Below, piece after piece: positions 19,412 to 30,600 of a stretch of DNA of 64,000 bases. The first letter of the stretch is position 1, and the number at the start of each line of letters is the position of its first letter. A model generated the notes under the pieces. That model saw nothing but the letters and a program-made list of their open reading frames with translations, was not told where the DNA came from and searched no databases. The DNA is from Epinephelus fuscoguttatus (lineage: Eukaryota; Chordata; Actinopteri; Perciformes; Serranidae): positions 30,049,643 to 30,113,642 of the forward strand of contig NC_064761.1 in the NCBI RefSeq assembly GCF_011397635.1, read 5' to 3'. Both the position numbers and the translations under genes were made by a program.

Positions 19412-22400
19412 ATGGATTCCAGGGTTTCTGAAAAAGAGGCGTCTCGCCCGTTGAGACGATCAGCAAGGCATTCTTCCGGTAATGTTAAAGGTGAGCAAAG
19501 TGACTATGGCTAAATTAAATTAGCTTAGCTATTGTAGCCCTCGAAGCTAGCTGACTGAAGCTCACTCAGAGTTTAACGACAAAGCTCCTTCAGTTTCAGT
19601 TTTAACTTACTTTGGCTGATTTTATCCGTGTTGACTAGAAAATTACAAATGAGCAAATGCGATTTAACGTTACGTCCTTGAAGGAGTTCTTTGGCATTTT
19701 ATTCATTATCAAAAGTTGATGACATAAAACCACCAACTTGATAACCGTTACGTTACCTCTGCTTGTCTCAGTATTGAGTTATGAACCGACCCCCAGGGGT
19801 CCCCTAAAGAGGACCAGAAAGAGGACAGAAAACCAAGCTCCTGCTGCAGCTGTCAATGGTTCCAGAGACGTGGAGGATGGCTCAGAGGATGAAGGTGGGC
19901 TGCTTAAAGGTACCATATTATTTTTATTTTCAGTTTCAAATTCATTTAGTTTTAAACTAGAAGTATTCATGCTTTAATGTTTAACAAATACTTTTTTTCT
20001 ATTGCTGTTTGCCTGAATATACCCGTATTGACCCCCTGTCGTAAAAACAACCTTTTAGCGGCTGTTTCTTTAAACCTATTTCCCCCCAAATAAACCCAAT
20101 CTGCTCTGACATGACAGTGTTTCAGAGTCTTCCACATCTGCGCTTTCAGTGTCTCTACAGTGTCACTGCAGCGATACTGTAGTGGCTATAGACATATATA
20201 CGTAGACACCGCATCGAGTGGGTTTGCCCGCTGCTGCGATACGTCAACGTCGCCGCCATATTAGATGTGGCAAGGCTGCGCTGTAAACTAATAAAAGTGG
20301 ATGGACTTAATTTCATAAAGCGCCTTTCTACAAAGAAATTTACGTTAATGCCTCTCGTTTATTCATTCACACACACACTAATATACTTGGGAAACAGGCA
20401 GCAAAAACAATGTATTTGATCTTCTCAGATGGCTAAGAACTTTATTGATCCCACACAGGAGTAATTCACCTTACATCAGCTATAGAGAACAATGTAGTGC
20501 CGAAAAACAATACACAGTATATACTGTGTTATATACTGTGTATTTTTTCGGCACTACATATATATATATATGTATATATATTTATATACCATCTGTACCC
20601 GCTCTATATGGAGAAAAAAAACAACCCTGGAAATCTGACTTTTTACAACATAGGACCGTTAAATTAACAGTATATACCTAGTTAACCCTCAGACTGTACT
20701 ATTCAGGTGTAAAAATACTTTTTATCTCTCACTTAACAGAGTCCCCTAGCAAGAAGAGTCGGCTGGGGACTGGAGGAGCAGCGGGCGACAGTGGGGATGA
20801 GAATGACATGGAATCAGTTGGAGATTTGGAGGAAAATGAAGATCAGGAAATGGATTTTATACAGGATTCCTCTCATGGCACTGAGCAACCAGAAATATGC
20901 CAAGGTTAGGGTTGCAAGTAATTAATATTTTGGATATTCGTTAGCGCCTTGCCCATTTTATTTCTATCATTCATCTAATGAATTCTTTAAAAACTGTCAG
21001 TTGTTCACAATATAGATGTATATCATTGAAAATTATATAAAATTCAAACAGGCAGCAAAGTCTCACACTTACGAAGATGTAATAGCCGAATGTGGCTTTT
21101 TTGCTTGACAAATGGCTTATAAGATTAACTGGTTATCAAAATTGTTGATACATGTTTGCATGATCAACTAACCAGTTAATTGCCTTATTGTTTCAGCATG
21201 AGCCAAAATGTTATCAGTGATGTGTATGTCCACCAAAGCAGATGCTATTAAATGAATGATTACTTAACTAATAATTATCTATGCATGCAAGTGCTTTCTA
21301 ATGTGGCATCTCTGTGTAGTCTGATCATTTAACTGTGAGTTAACTTATCTTTGATTGATTGGATTTCTTGCTGCCATTAGATCTGATCACAGGCAGTTTA
21401 GTGGTTTTATTTAAATCAAGGTTTTCCCTCTGTATAAATCAGGCGCCCTTGGAGATGTGAATTTATCCCCACGAGTCGTCCTCGGTGAGCGCTGCAGACC
21501 CTGTCATGCTGTAAATGAAGATGCAGACTGGATGAAAACAGTGAGAGGTAGGAGAAGGCTCTATCTTTTGTCTGCATGGGAGTGATTACATCAAGAGAGG
21601 ATAACACAGTCGTTCTAATCTGGTTTGCTTGTTTTCAGTAAAACCATTAACAAAAGGACCAGTAGCCCCCACCAAGACTGCCACACAAATCAGACCTCCG
21701 GCAAACAGACATGACATGCCGATCCCTAAGGTCACCAGCATGGCTGACTTCAAGAAAACAATGGAGGCCAAAGCCAGGAGCACTGGTATTGTTTTTTCAT
21801 TTTGGCAGATTTCTAGCGCCCCCACTTTTGTCAAGAAAATTGCACTGGGCATCTTCACCCTCAGTGGATTTACATTTCTAAAAATGATCATATCTTTACA
21901 TCAGTAAATTCTGCCTCACTTTTAGGTATACCGTCATTTAACCACTATGTCCCAAGTGCGTATCCAGCCTCGGAGAAACCCTACACAACGCGACAACGTG
22001 TGAATAACATTCCAACAGAAAAAGAAACTGTTAAGCCCAAAAAACAAGGTATTCCAGCTTCAACTGAATAATTCAGTCATTAGCAACATCTAATGTAGCT
22101 GTGACGTGTTTGACATTGATTTAATGAGATTTTTTTCTTTTGCAAGGGGTAAAGAAAACGCCAGTTGCAAAGACAAGCTCTGGGTATTCCTGTAGAGGTA
22201 AGCTATAGTATTTTAATTACATTATCTTTGAACCCAAAGATGCTTATTCTACATGTGTTGCAATTCTACATTTGAATATCGCCTTGTGTCTTTCCAGGAG
22301 TCATATGGTGTTTATGGCGTTTGATTCTCCTGGTGCTGTTCTGTTCTGCCGTGTTGCTGGCATACAAGATAAAAAAGACTGCAGACAGTAGAAAGTTTCC

Positions 22401-23070
22401 ATCCGGGGCTGTAAAATCTGAAAGGTTTGCAGATCAGTTGTCTCTTCTTGAGGCCCAGTTCCCAAATCAGCGGCCTGTTTTGTGGAAGAGGAGCAGGATC
22501 CACCTGGAGAAGCACCTCCAGACAGCCCAGCCCTCAGAGCCAGTCAGTCTGATCTTTACTGCAGGGCGGGGGGCTGAGAGGACGCTGCGCTGCCTGGCTC
22601 GGGGGCTGGCCTCCTCCTTCTCCGCTGCCCTCAACGCCTCTGTCCTCCACATCGATGGAGCCAGTAAAGCCAGCCAGGGCAGCGATGAGGTGAAGCTGGA
22701 CATCGACAGCCAGTTGCGAGCGGCTTTTGACGGTGACAAACCCGTGGCTGTTATTCATCGCTTCGAAGAGCTGCCTCCAGGCTCCACCCTCATTTTTTAT
22801 CGCTACTGTGACCACGAGAACGCCGCATACAAGCAGGTGTTTTTGTTGTTTACTGTGCTACTTCCTCAAGATGAGATCAAGGTTGATCAGAATCTGAAGC
22901 AAGTGGAGGAGTTGGTGCAAGACTATCTCAAGGAAAGGCTGGTGGACTCCAGCAGCCAGATTGCCTTCAATGAGATGGACATTGACAAGTTTGGTGGACT
23001 GTGGAGCCGCATCTCCCATCTTATTTTACCTGTGGTGTTGGAGAAGGAAGTAGAGCATAAAGGATGCTGA
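19412..23070 (+). CDS. tor1aip1: Torsin-1A-interacting protein 1 (LAP1-like)
   Basis: Inner-nuclear-membrane protein, torsin activator and lamina-associated polypeptide. Eight coding exons agree in phase: 19412-19490, 19772-19894 (a second donor at 19909 would add 5 aa), 20740-20904, 21443-21547, 21639-21785, 21926-22048, 22147-22197 and 22298-23070; about 1566 nt, 521 aa, near human LAP1 (583). The start MDSRVSEKEASRPLRRSARH gives an Arg-rich nucleoplasmic N terminus, followed by acidic and basic low-complexity stretches, one membrane segment (about 267-290, WCLWRLILLVLFCSAVLLAY) and the luminal activator domain with FPNQRPVLWKRSRIHLEKHL, LHIDGASKASQGSDEVKLDI, LPPGSTLIFYRYCDHENAAY and FGGLWSRISHLILPVV. 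The LWSR arginine and both conserved Cys (YCDHE and the terminal GC) are present. All internal introns are phase 1. The luminal domain, encoded by one exon, is clearly paralogous to that of the divergent neighbour. Confidence 0.92.
20494..20557. repeat. Near-perfect short palindrome
   Basis: GTAGTGCCGAAAAACAATAC at 20494 is mirrored by GTATTTTTTCGGCACTAC ending at 20557, with ACAGTATATA-type inner arms. The arms are about 28-30 bases with one small indel and a loop of a few bases. It lies in intron 2 of tor1aip1 next to a short TA run. Confidence 0.7.
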
Positions 23071-23843
23071 TGACATCAGAATACCACTTTGGACCAGGCT
23101 GATCCTGCTTGGGAAGAACATGTAAATATAACGTGTGTGTGCTGTTACATTTCACATGTAGACTTGAGTGAAAATGTTTGAAGGTTGTGTTAATCTCTCT
23201 CTGTCTGAGATGAGATTGTTCTCATGCTGCAGTCCATTGTTGATGATTCAGTTTAACTGCTCACAAAATGTCCAGCACTGACTTTTTTTTTTTTTATACA
23301 TGCATACATGTACAGGATTTTGCATAAGGATGCCCCACTTTCATTCCACTTCCAAAGAAGGATATGAAATCCATGTTCTCATGCACATTTATCATACGAT
23401 CTATAGCTTAATTTGTTGTATCCTTGTTTTGTGTCATGAATCTGTATTGACAGCACTTTGTTCAACTGATTTTAACCCTTCTAAAAGGCTAAATAATTAG
23501 CATCGACTACACTGGCTCAAAATAAAACAAAAAAGTTTTGTTTTCTGACGACAGCTTTTGTTTTAGGTGTTCACGTTTCTTGGTCTGTATCAAACCTTGC
23601 AGACAACTGATGGCTTATATATTTCTGTTTAATGTCCCCATGGAGATGTGCTTCCCTTCATTTAATTCTCTGGTGTACACATTTGGATTTGCACTAAAGT
23701 TTGCTTTAACTATCCATCTTATCCAGAGTGCTGGCTTTTATGAGGTATATTTTATAAATATTTTATATTCTTTGTTTTTTTTCTGAATGTGTATATTTGT
23801 GTTGTCTTTCCTAGATTGGAATATTTTTGAATGCCTTGTATAC
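23071..23843 (+). other. tor1aip1 3' UTR
   Basis: Non-coding sequence after the stop codon. A polyadenylation signal AATAAA lies at 23521-23526, about 450 bases past the stop, and is the best candidate for the transcript end. Other AATAAA motifs occur further on (near 24037). Confidence 0.55.
23521..23526 (+). terminator. Polyadenylation signal candidate, tor1aip1
   Basis: Canonical AATAAA followed by an A-rich then TG-rich stretch. It is the first canonical signal after the tor1aip1 stop. The cleavage site is not known. Confidence 0.5.
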
Positions 23844-23859
23844 ATATATATATATATAT

Positions 23860-23926
<67 letters not shown>
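23843..23926. repeat. (TA)n microsatellite
   Basis: About 84 bases of nearly pure TA with a single G interruption near 23861. It yields long artefactual YIYIYI frames on both strands, which are not genes. Confidence 0.95.
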
Positions 23927-23927
<1 letters not shown>

Positions 23928-24600
23928 AATATAAAAAGCTTTGTTTTTTTGCACCTGTTGTCAAGAAAGCACTGAGATGTACTTACAGTGTCAGACCTTG
24001 GAAACATGCAGGTTCTTATCAGGTGATTTGAATTTGTAATAAATGAATATTACTAAATGTTTGGCAGCAAGTCACAAAATGTGCCTTAAACACTCCTATG
24101 GAAAAGATTAGACTATTTGAGCCAAAACATTCATCAGTCACTTGATATTGTATGTTGACGACAACAGAAGTCAAACAAGGTTTCTTGTAGAAAGATTTGT
24201 GCAAAAAAAAAAAAAAAAAATCAAAATACAGGTAAGTATTTTTTCCTATGATACCATTCATTCCTCCTTTTCTTATGAGATGAAATTTGTTTTGCTCACA
24301 TGAATGTGTGTATATTTTCAATAAAGATTATTTTGATAACTAGAAGAGTTAATAATTAATGTAACACACAGTTGTACTTCCTCTTGGTGCTCAGTTGCAG
24401 AGAAAACTCCACTGATGACAGCTGACTTCATATTCATGTAGAGCACTACTGCTGTTAATAAGTAGTAGTAGTTTAGGTGATAGTGACGGACCCACATGTG
24501 TACAGCATCCAGCCTTGGAACCAGGTTATAACTGTACAAAAGCAACAGAAGTTAAACGATTTACTAAGAGGTTAGCAAGTATGTTTCAGTACCAGACCAT

Positions 24601-27600
24601 TTATTTGTAGATTAACTAGTCCATACCCATTGAGTGCACAGTTGCCCACATACAGTTTCACATGGTGTGTGTTTGGGAAACAAGTCATAGGAAATTGCAG
24701 ATTAAATAGTCAACTGAACCCATAAAGAAGAGCAATGTATTCAGACAGAGTTTTTGTGAATTTGATAGTATGATTGTTTTATTGAGAGTACAGCAGTACC
24801 ATTACCAATAGTGGGATAGTTAGTGCGCTAAAACTGTACATTAGTAGTTGAGGTAGCACATTGAAAGGCAGATAGTTAAAGTGTTTATATGTTGTATTGA
24901 CTTAAAAGTGGGGTGCACTGGTGGTTCACATGGAAAAGGTGTGGCTAGCCCTTGTTGCAGCAGCATACCATACCATGACTTAGTCATACCAAAAATTAGG
25001 GGAAAAAAACAGCAATCGGTCGCATTTTAGCCATTTGTAAGCATTTTTCTGTTGTTATAGCGCCACCCAGTTGCCAATTAGAGATAAATTTCTCCAGTCA
25101 CCTTGAGGCGTCCTGTTCTCTATCTACCAAGTTTACTAAAAATCGATATGGCGGTTAGGCCTAGATAAGAAATTAGCTCTTTAGCGCCCCCATTTTGTTT
25201 GATCGGGTTAGTAATGGAGGGGTCCCCTCAGATTATGTGTGGTTATATGCCTACAAATTTGCGTGGTGAACAGTGAAACCCTTGAGATGTTGTACACCTT
25301 AATGTGATGAGCCACACCCTCCACAATATTCATTGCCTTATAGAAGCTCAGTTTTAGTAAGTTTTCAACTTTTGCCAAGAGGGAACTTTAGATATTGGTC
25401 CCTAGATTATGTTCACTGAGTTTCATGCAGATCGGTCAAACTTCCTAGGAAGAGATTGATTTTAAGTGTTTTTCAAAAAATTCTAAATGGCAGAAAATCT
25501 ATATAGCCGGAAGTTATGGGTTCTTGAGGTAAATTTGTTCCTCATGAAGAGAGGCATCTCTGTGCAAAGTTTCATGTCTCTACGACATACGGGGCATGAG
25601 ATATGCCCATTCAAAGTTTGCAATTTCAATCAGTTGCTATAGCGCCCCCCTTTGGCCAATTGATGTAATATTGCTTCATTTTTTAATAAACTAATAATCA
25701 TTTATGAAGCACGCCTTGTGGACACTAACCGATTTATTTTTACAGTCAGAGGTATTTGTTTATATAGTAAACAACTGCAGTTTACATATTAGAATTAATA
25801 AGTCAGTCTCAACCACTCACAAGGATTTGACTTGTGTATGAATGTTTGTTTATTTGTAAATGTCTCTTTTTGAACTCTGTAGATTTGCAAGCATTGCTAT
25901 TGCAAATAAAATCTTAGTGGCCCCCACCTGCTGCATTCTTAGACCTCTCTGTGTAGAGGTCATATAAGGTCAATCCTTGTGCTAAAATCTTGAAGTTGGA
26001 TTTCTGTAACTTGAGTGATCTGCAACACTTTAAATCAAGCTAGTCCATGAAGTTATCATATAGTTTTTCAGTCCAGAACAAAAAGGAGATAAAGGTGTAA
26101 TAAAGATAAAGGATGTATTGTAGGCATCATTAACGTCTCGTGTACAGTGTGGTTCTCACAAGAATTGCAAGGACTAATAAACAGACACAGCTGCTATTTA
26201 CTGAATTGCCTATCGTGGTATCTTGATTGTTTTCTTTGTGGAATAATTCTGATATGATTATATAAAGTCAACTTGTAATAAAACTTTGTATCTAAATTAT
26301 TTCACATCATGACACAATTTATATAACCTTACTGAATTACTCACTGCTCACTACTCACCAATGAACTAATCATTTCCATGACCTCAGATACTCCTGGCGT
26401 GAGCAACAACAGGTTGAGTCATGAGGTCAGCAGACCGACACAGACTTTATCATCCGTATTACGTACTGCAGTGGACTTTGTTTAACTTACCTTTGCCCTT
26501 AAACACAAGGGGAGATCCACATCATGAGCGAGGGCCTCATATCCTTCTTACACCATTCATGAATACAGTATTTCACTTACATGAAGTAAAGCTGGGCTTG
26601 TTTTTCATAAGGGAAGCACATGCCATACAGTTACTCACTGTGGGCATTATCACACCACTAAAATATTCTGGATGTGCCTGGTACAAGGAGATACATAACT
26701 ATAAGAGAGCGAATCTTCAGCAAATACTTGCAGACTGACCCTGTTGACAGGCATAACTGTGTTAAGAAGTGGCGCGACCTAATTTTTTAAACTTCTTTGG
26801 AAAGTAAAAAAACAAAATTGCAATGTAATATGTGTAAACACTGAAACATTACCCAGTCTGTTTAGTCTAACTGGTATGAGCTGGTATGAAATTCAACAGT
26901 CCAGCAAAATATGTAGCTTTATTGATATTGTTTGATTGGAATCATCAGCATGTGTGATATTTACAGCTCATGAGGTACCAAACAGGCAAACACAGTTTTA
27001 CAATAACATACATTTTATCACAGGTGTACATTTTGGGGGAGATGCAAGGGACACATCCCGCCGCAATATTTAGAATATAGACATTTGTAGCCACCAAAGA
27101 CATGAAAGCAGAGGGCTTTTGTTTTGAAGAAATCAAAGACATTTCCATCATAAATTGATGTAGAAAATATTCACATGTGCACAAAAAAATTACCAGAATG
27201 CAGGAAATTAAGTTTCAAAATCGTATAACTTGCTTAAAATTTGCTGGGGGACAACCTCCAAATCCCCTGTTCCATATGTGTCCCCCAAATGTTGAAACAA
27301 AACCTACACCCTTGAATTTTAATGACTTTAAAGAAGCTGCTATTTAGTTAAAGTTAAACAGATATTTATCCCGACAGAGGGGGAATTTTCAGGTCATTGC
27401 ATCAGTAAACGAATAAACAACAGAGTACAGAGAATAGTGCAACAAGTGTCAAACACAACTACTCATATAAAAATAAAAGTATGCTCTTTTAAGCATGTGC
27501 ATGCATACAAGTGTGCAAACTGCAGTAAGGAATCTGTGATTTTAATTAAATTCATATTTGTCAATAACTTAAAAATACAAAATGCAAAAACTACATGAAA

Positions 27601-27659
27601 CTGATAAACATCTATAACTTACATGCAAACAAAGTACCAGCACACCTTCATGCAAAGGC
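24601..27659. other. Intergenic stretch with repeats, no gene seen
   Basis: Apart from the dispersed repeat at 24967-25681, nothing recognisable was found here. Short frames (for example 26421-26738 plus and 26945-27184 minus) have no family resemblance or good splice context. A reverse AATAAA (26918-26923) may end the minus-strand Reeler gene. Confidence 0.45.
24967..25681 (+). repeat. Unnamed dispersed repeat, copy 1
   Basis: Shares long, near-identical blocks with 28541-29575 and 36097-36706, including TACCATGACTTAGTCATACC, TTATAGCGCCACCCAGTTGC, AAAAATCGATATGGCGGTTA and GTTCACTGAGTTTCATGCAG. It ends after TATAGCGCCCCCCTTTGGCC, earlier than copy 2. There is no conserved reading frame among copies. 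Probably a non-autonomous DNA element; class not assigned. Confidence 0.8.
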
Positions 27660-30600
27660 CTAATTTTCCTGACACCAAAATATCCCGACAGTGACAGCGA
27701 CAGCGAAACATGTGGCTCCAAAGAAGAAGAGGGCAGAAGCAGCAGAAAAAATCTTTTCGGCTGCACTGGGCTTCTTCTGAAATTCAGAGGTGCAGTGGAG
27801 ATGAAACACATTTTTACTGTAGCGCATGAATTGCGCATGAAATAAAACATTTATTTATTAATGTTATGTCATGTCGTGTTATGTCATGATGTGGACAGAC
27901 TCACCTTTTTTCTTTGTTGCCTCCAGCTCTCACTGCTTTTTAGACTCCCTGCAACAGGAAATGGTGACAAATATTGTTTTGTTCTTCATAAGAATCTATA
28001 CTGTATTATATTATCATTTATGTTCACACAGTGCTATACAAGTCATTCACCTGTTTTGTTTCTTCCCAGTATTGTGTTTCTGAGAATACATCTTATGATA
28101 ACCCAAATTACAAACAGGACCATCCACACTGTGAAGGCGATCGTCACTTTCACAAGCCAGGAATCTTTCCTCTTCTTTCCACAGCTGTCATTGTCCAAAA
28201 CACTAACAACGATGACAGCAACTGTGTGTGAAACAGATTTAGAAATGAGAGCACTGAAGTGGCAACAGCAGTTTGCCTATTTGAAGAGATGTTGCCAGCT
28301 GTGACATCGATTAGCTTGACCTATTTTAAGGCAGTAGTTCAACATTTTGGGCGATGTGCATCTTTGCATTCTTGTTGAGATTTAAATGAGAAGAAACCAC
28401 TCTCATATCTGTCTGGTAAATATGTGGCTACAGCCAGCAGCTGGTTAGCTTAGCATTAGCCTAAAGAGTGAAAAGTGAGGGAGTTCTGTCCATGCGCTAG
28501 CACTAATTAACATGTTATATCGGATTTGCTTAATTCATATAAAACTAGTCCATACCAATTGGCAGCTTTGTCACCTTCTACCTATGCCAATCCTCAATCC
28601 CTATGTGCAGTTTCACATAGATTGACCACGTCAGTGAGTAGAAAAACGTGGGACAGACAGAATGACTGACTGACAGAATGATACACTGACAGTTTCCGTG
28701 ATTATACCATGACTTAGTCATACCAAAAATTAGAAAAAAACAACAACATTTGGCCACAGGGGGAGCCACAGCGATCGATCGCATTTTAGCCATTTGTAAG
28801 CATTTTTCTGTTGTTATAGCGCCACCCAGTTGCCAATTAGAGTTACATTTCTCCAGTCACCTTGAGGCGTCCTGTTCTACATATCTACCAAGTTTAGTAA
28901 AAATCGATATGGCGGTTAGGCCTAGGTAAGAAATTAGCTCTCTAGCGCCCCCATTTTGTTTGATGGGGTCAATAATGGAGGGGTCCCCTCAGATTATGTG
29001 TGGTCATATGCCTACAAGGTTGCGTGGTGATGGGTGAAACCCTTGAGATGTTATACACCTTTATGTGATGAGCCACGCCCTCCGCAATATTCATTGGCTT
29101 ATAGAAGCTTAGTTTCAGTAAGTTTTCCAACTTTTGCCAAGAGGGAACTTTAGATATTGGTCCCTAGATTACGTTCACTGAGTTTCATGCAGATCGGTCA
29201 AACTTCCTAGGAAGAGATCGATTTTAAGTTTTTTTTCCAAAATTTCAAAATGGCGGAAAATCTATATAACCAGAAGTTATGGGTTCTTGAGGCAAATTTG
29301 TTCCTCATGAGGAGAGGCATCTCTGTGCAAAGTTTCATGTCTCTACGACATACGGGGCATGGGATATGCCCATTCAAAGTTTGCAATTTCAATCAGTTGC
29401 TATAGCGCCCCCCTTTGGCCAATTGATGTAATATTGCTTCATTCGCATCCTCCCATGGCCCTCTACCACTGTGCCAAATTTCACATGGATTGACCAAGTC
29501 AGTGAGGAGAAAAACGTGGAACACACACACAGACACACACACACACAGACAGAGTTTTCGTCATTATATAGTAAGATAAAATTACAAAGCAAAAGAGTTC
29601 ATAACTGATGTTTAAAGCCACTTGTTATATATCTTGTCAACATGGCATTAAAATGAATTTAGAAGTCAGCCGTGCAAAATAACTCAAAATATTTCCCGGA
29701 GCATCAAAGTGAAAATGAATGTGGAAATACTGCAACATCATCAGTGCTGTGCTGATAAACAAGGAACTTACAGCGAGTTTAACGAGTAGCTAAATGACCG
29801 ATAGATGTGCTTCAGTAACTTGGCGGAGGTTTGGTAACTGGGTGAGTCATCGACCTGAATGTGGACATAGCTGAAGGTTGCTCCTTTCCAAGGAATCATA
29901 AAACTAATAATCATTTATGAAGCATGCCTTGTGGACACTAACATGACTGTACAGACAGAGTTTTCATCATTATATAGTAAGATCAGCAGTGTTTAACAAC
30001 AAACTGTTAATAAATAAGTTTCAGGGGTGCTGGTAGGATGATTCTGTTACCTTCGGACAGAGCCAGGCTAACTGCTTCCCACTATTTCCTGTCTTTGTGC
30101 TAAGCTAAGCTAACTGGCTGCTGGCTGTAGCCATTAGACAGAAGGCAGTGAGAAGGAGAGCGCATGTCCACGCAAACTATGAAATGTCCTTAACTCTCAG
30201 CAAGAATGCAAATAAGTGTATTTCTCAAAATGTCAAACTATTCCTTCAAAGACTTTGAGTCTTCTCACAGAGAGAAGTCAGGAGTTAAGTTTACTCAAAT
30301 GCTTAAAATCAATTTCCTTACTTGTAAAAATGCTATGGATGACAGAGCACGCTTCGACTATAATGTCTGAGATCTCCTTCCTTGAACAGTACAAAAGAGA
30401 AATAAAAACAGTTCTGTGAAAAGTGCTGATGTAAGGGTCACTTCAAATGTTCAAGCAGAGGAAGAGGAGGGTTTTTTGTGATCAGTTGTTTATTGTTTGT
30501 ATATAGGAAGGAAAGCACCATACAAGTGACAAAAGGTGAAGCGTAATACCACAGTTCCCCACCATTTCCCCTGTTCTTCTTCAACTAACCCACTCCACCC

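Larger units (their letters stand above)
28326..30250. mobile_element. MITE-like element carrying nested insertions
   Basis: The left end (GGCAGTAGTTCAACATTTTG ... GCTACAGCCAGCAGCTGGTT) and the right end (reverse complement TTTGAAGGAATAGTTTGACATTTTGAG ... GCTACAGCCAGCAGCCAG) are inverted copies about 180-200 bases long. Between them sit the 1 kb dispersed repeat at 28541-29575 and a further non-coding piece up to about 29982. The whole lies in intron 9 of the Reeler gene. Confidence 0.7.

Noticed and set aside
23738-24031. Long frames of alternating Tyr and Ile on both strands
   Set aside because: They are produced by the (TA)n microsatellite.
28578-28793. A minus-strand frame of 71 codons, with a near copy at 36133-36336
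   Set aside because: Repetition made it look conserved, but both lie in copies of the dispersed repeat and the frame is not kept in the first copy.
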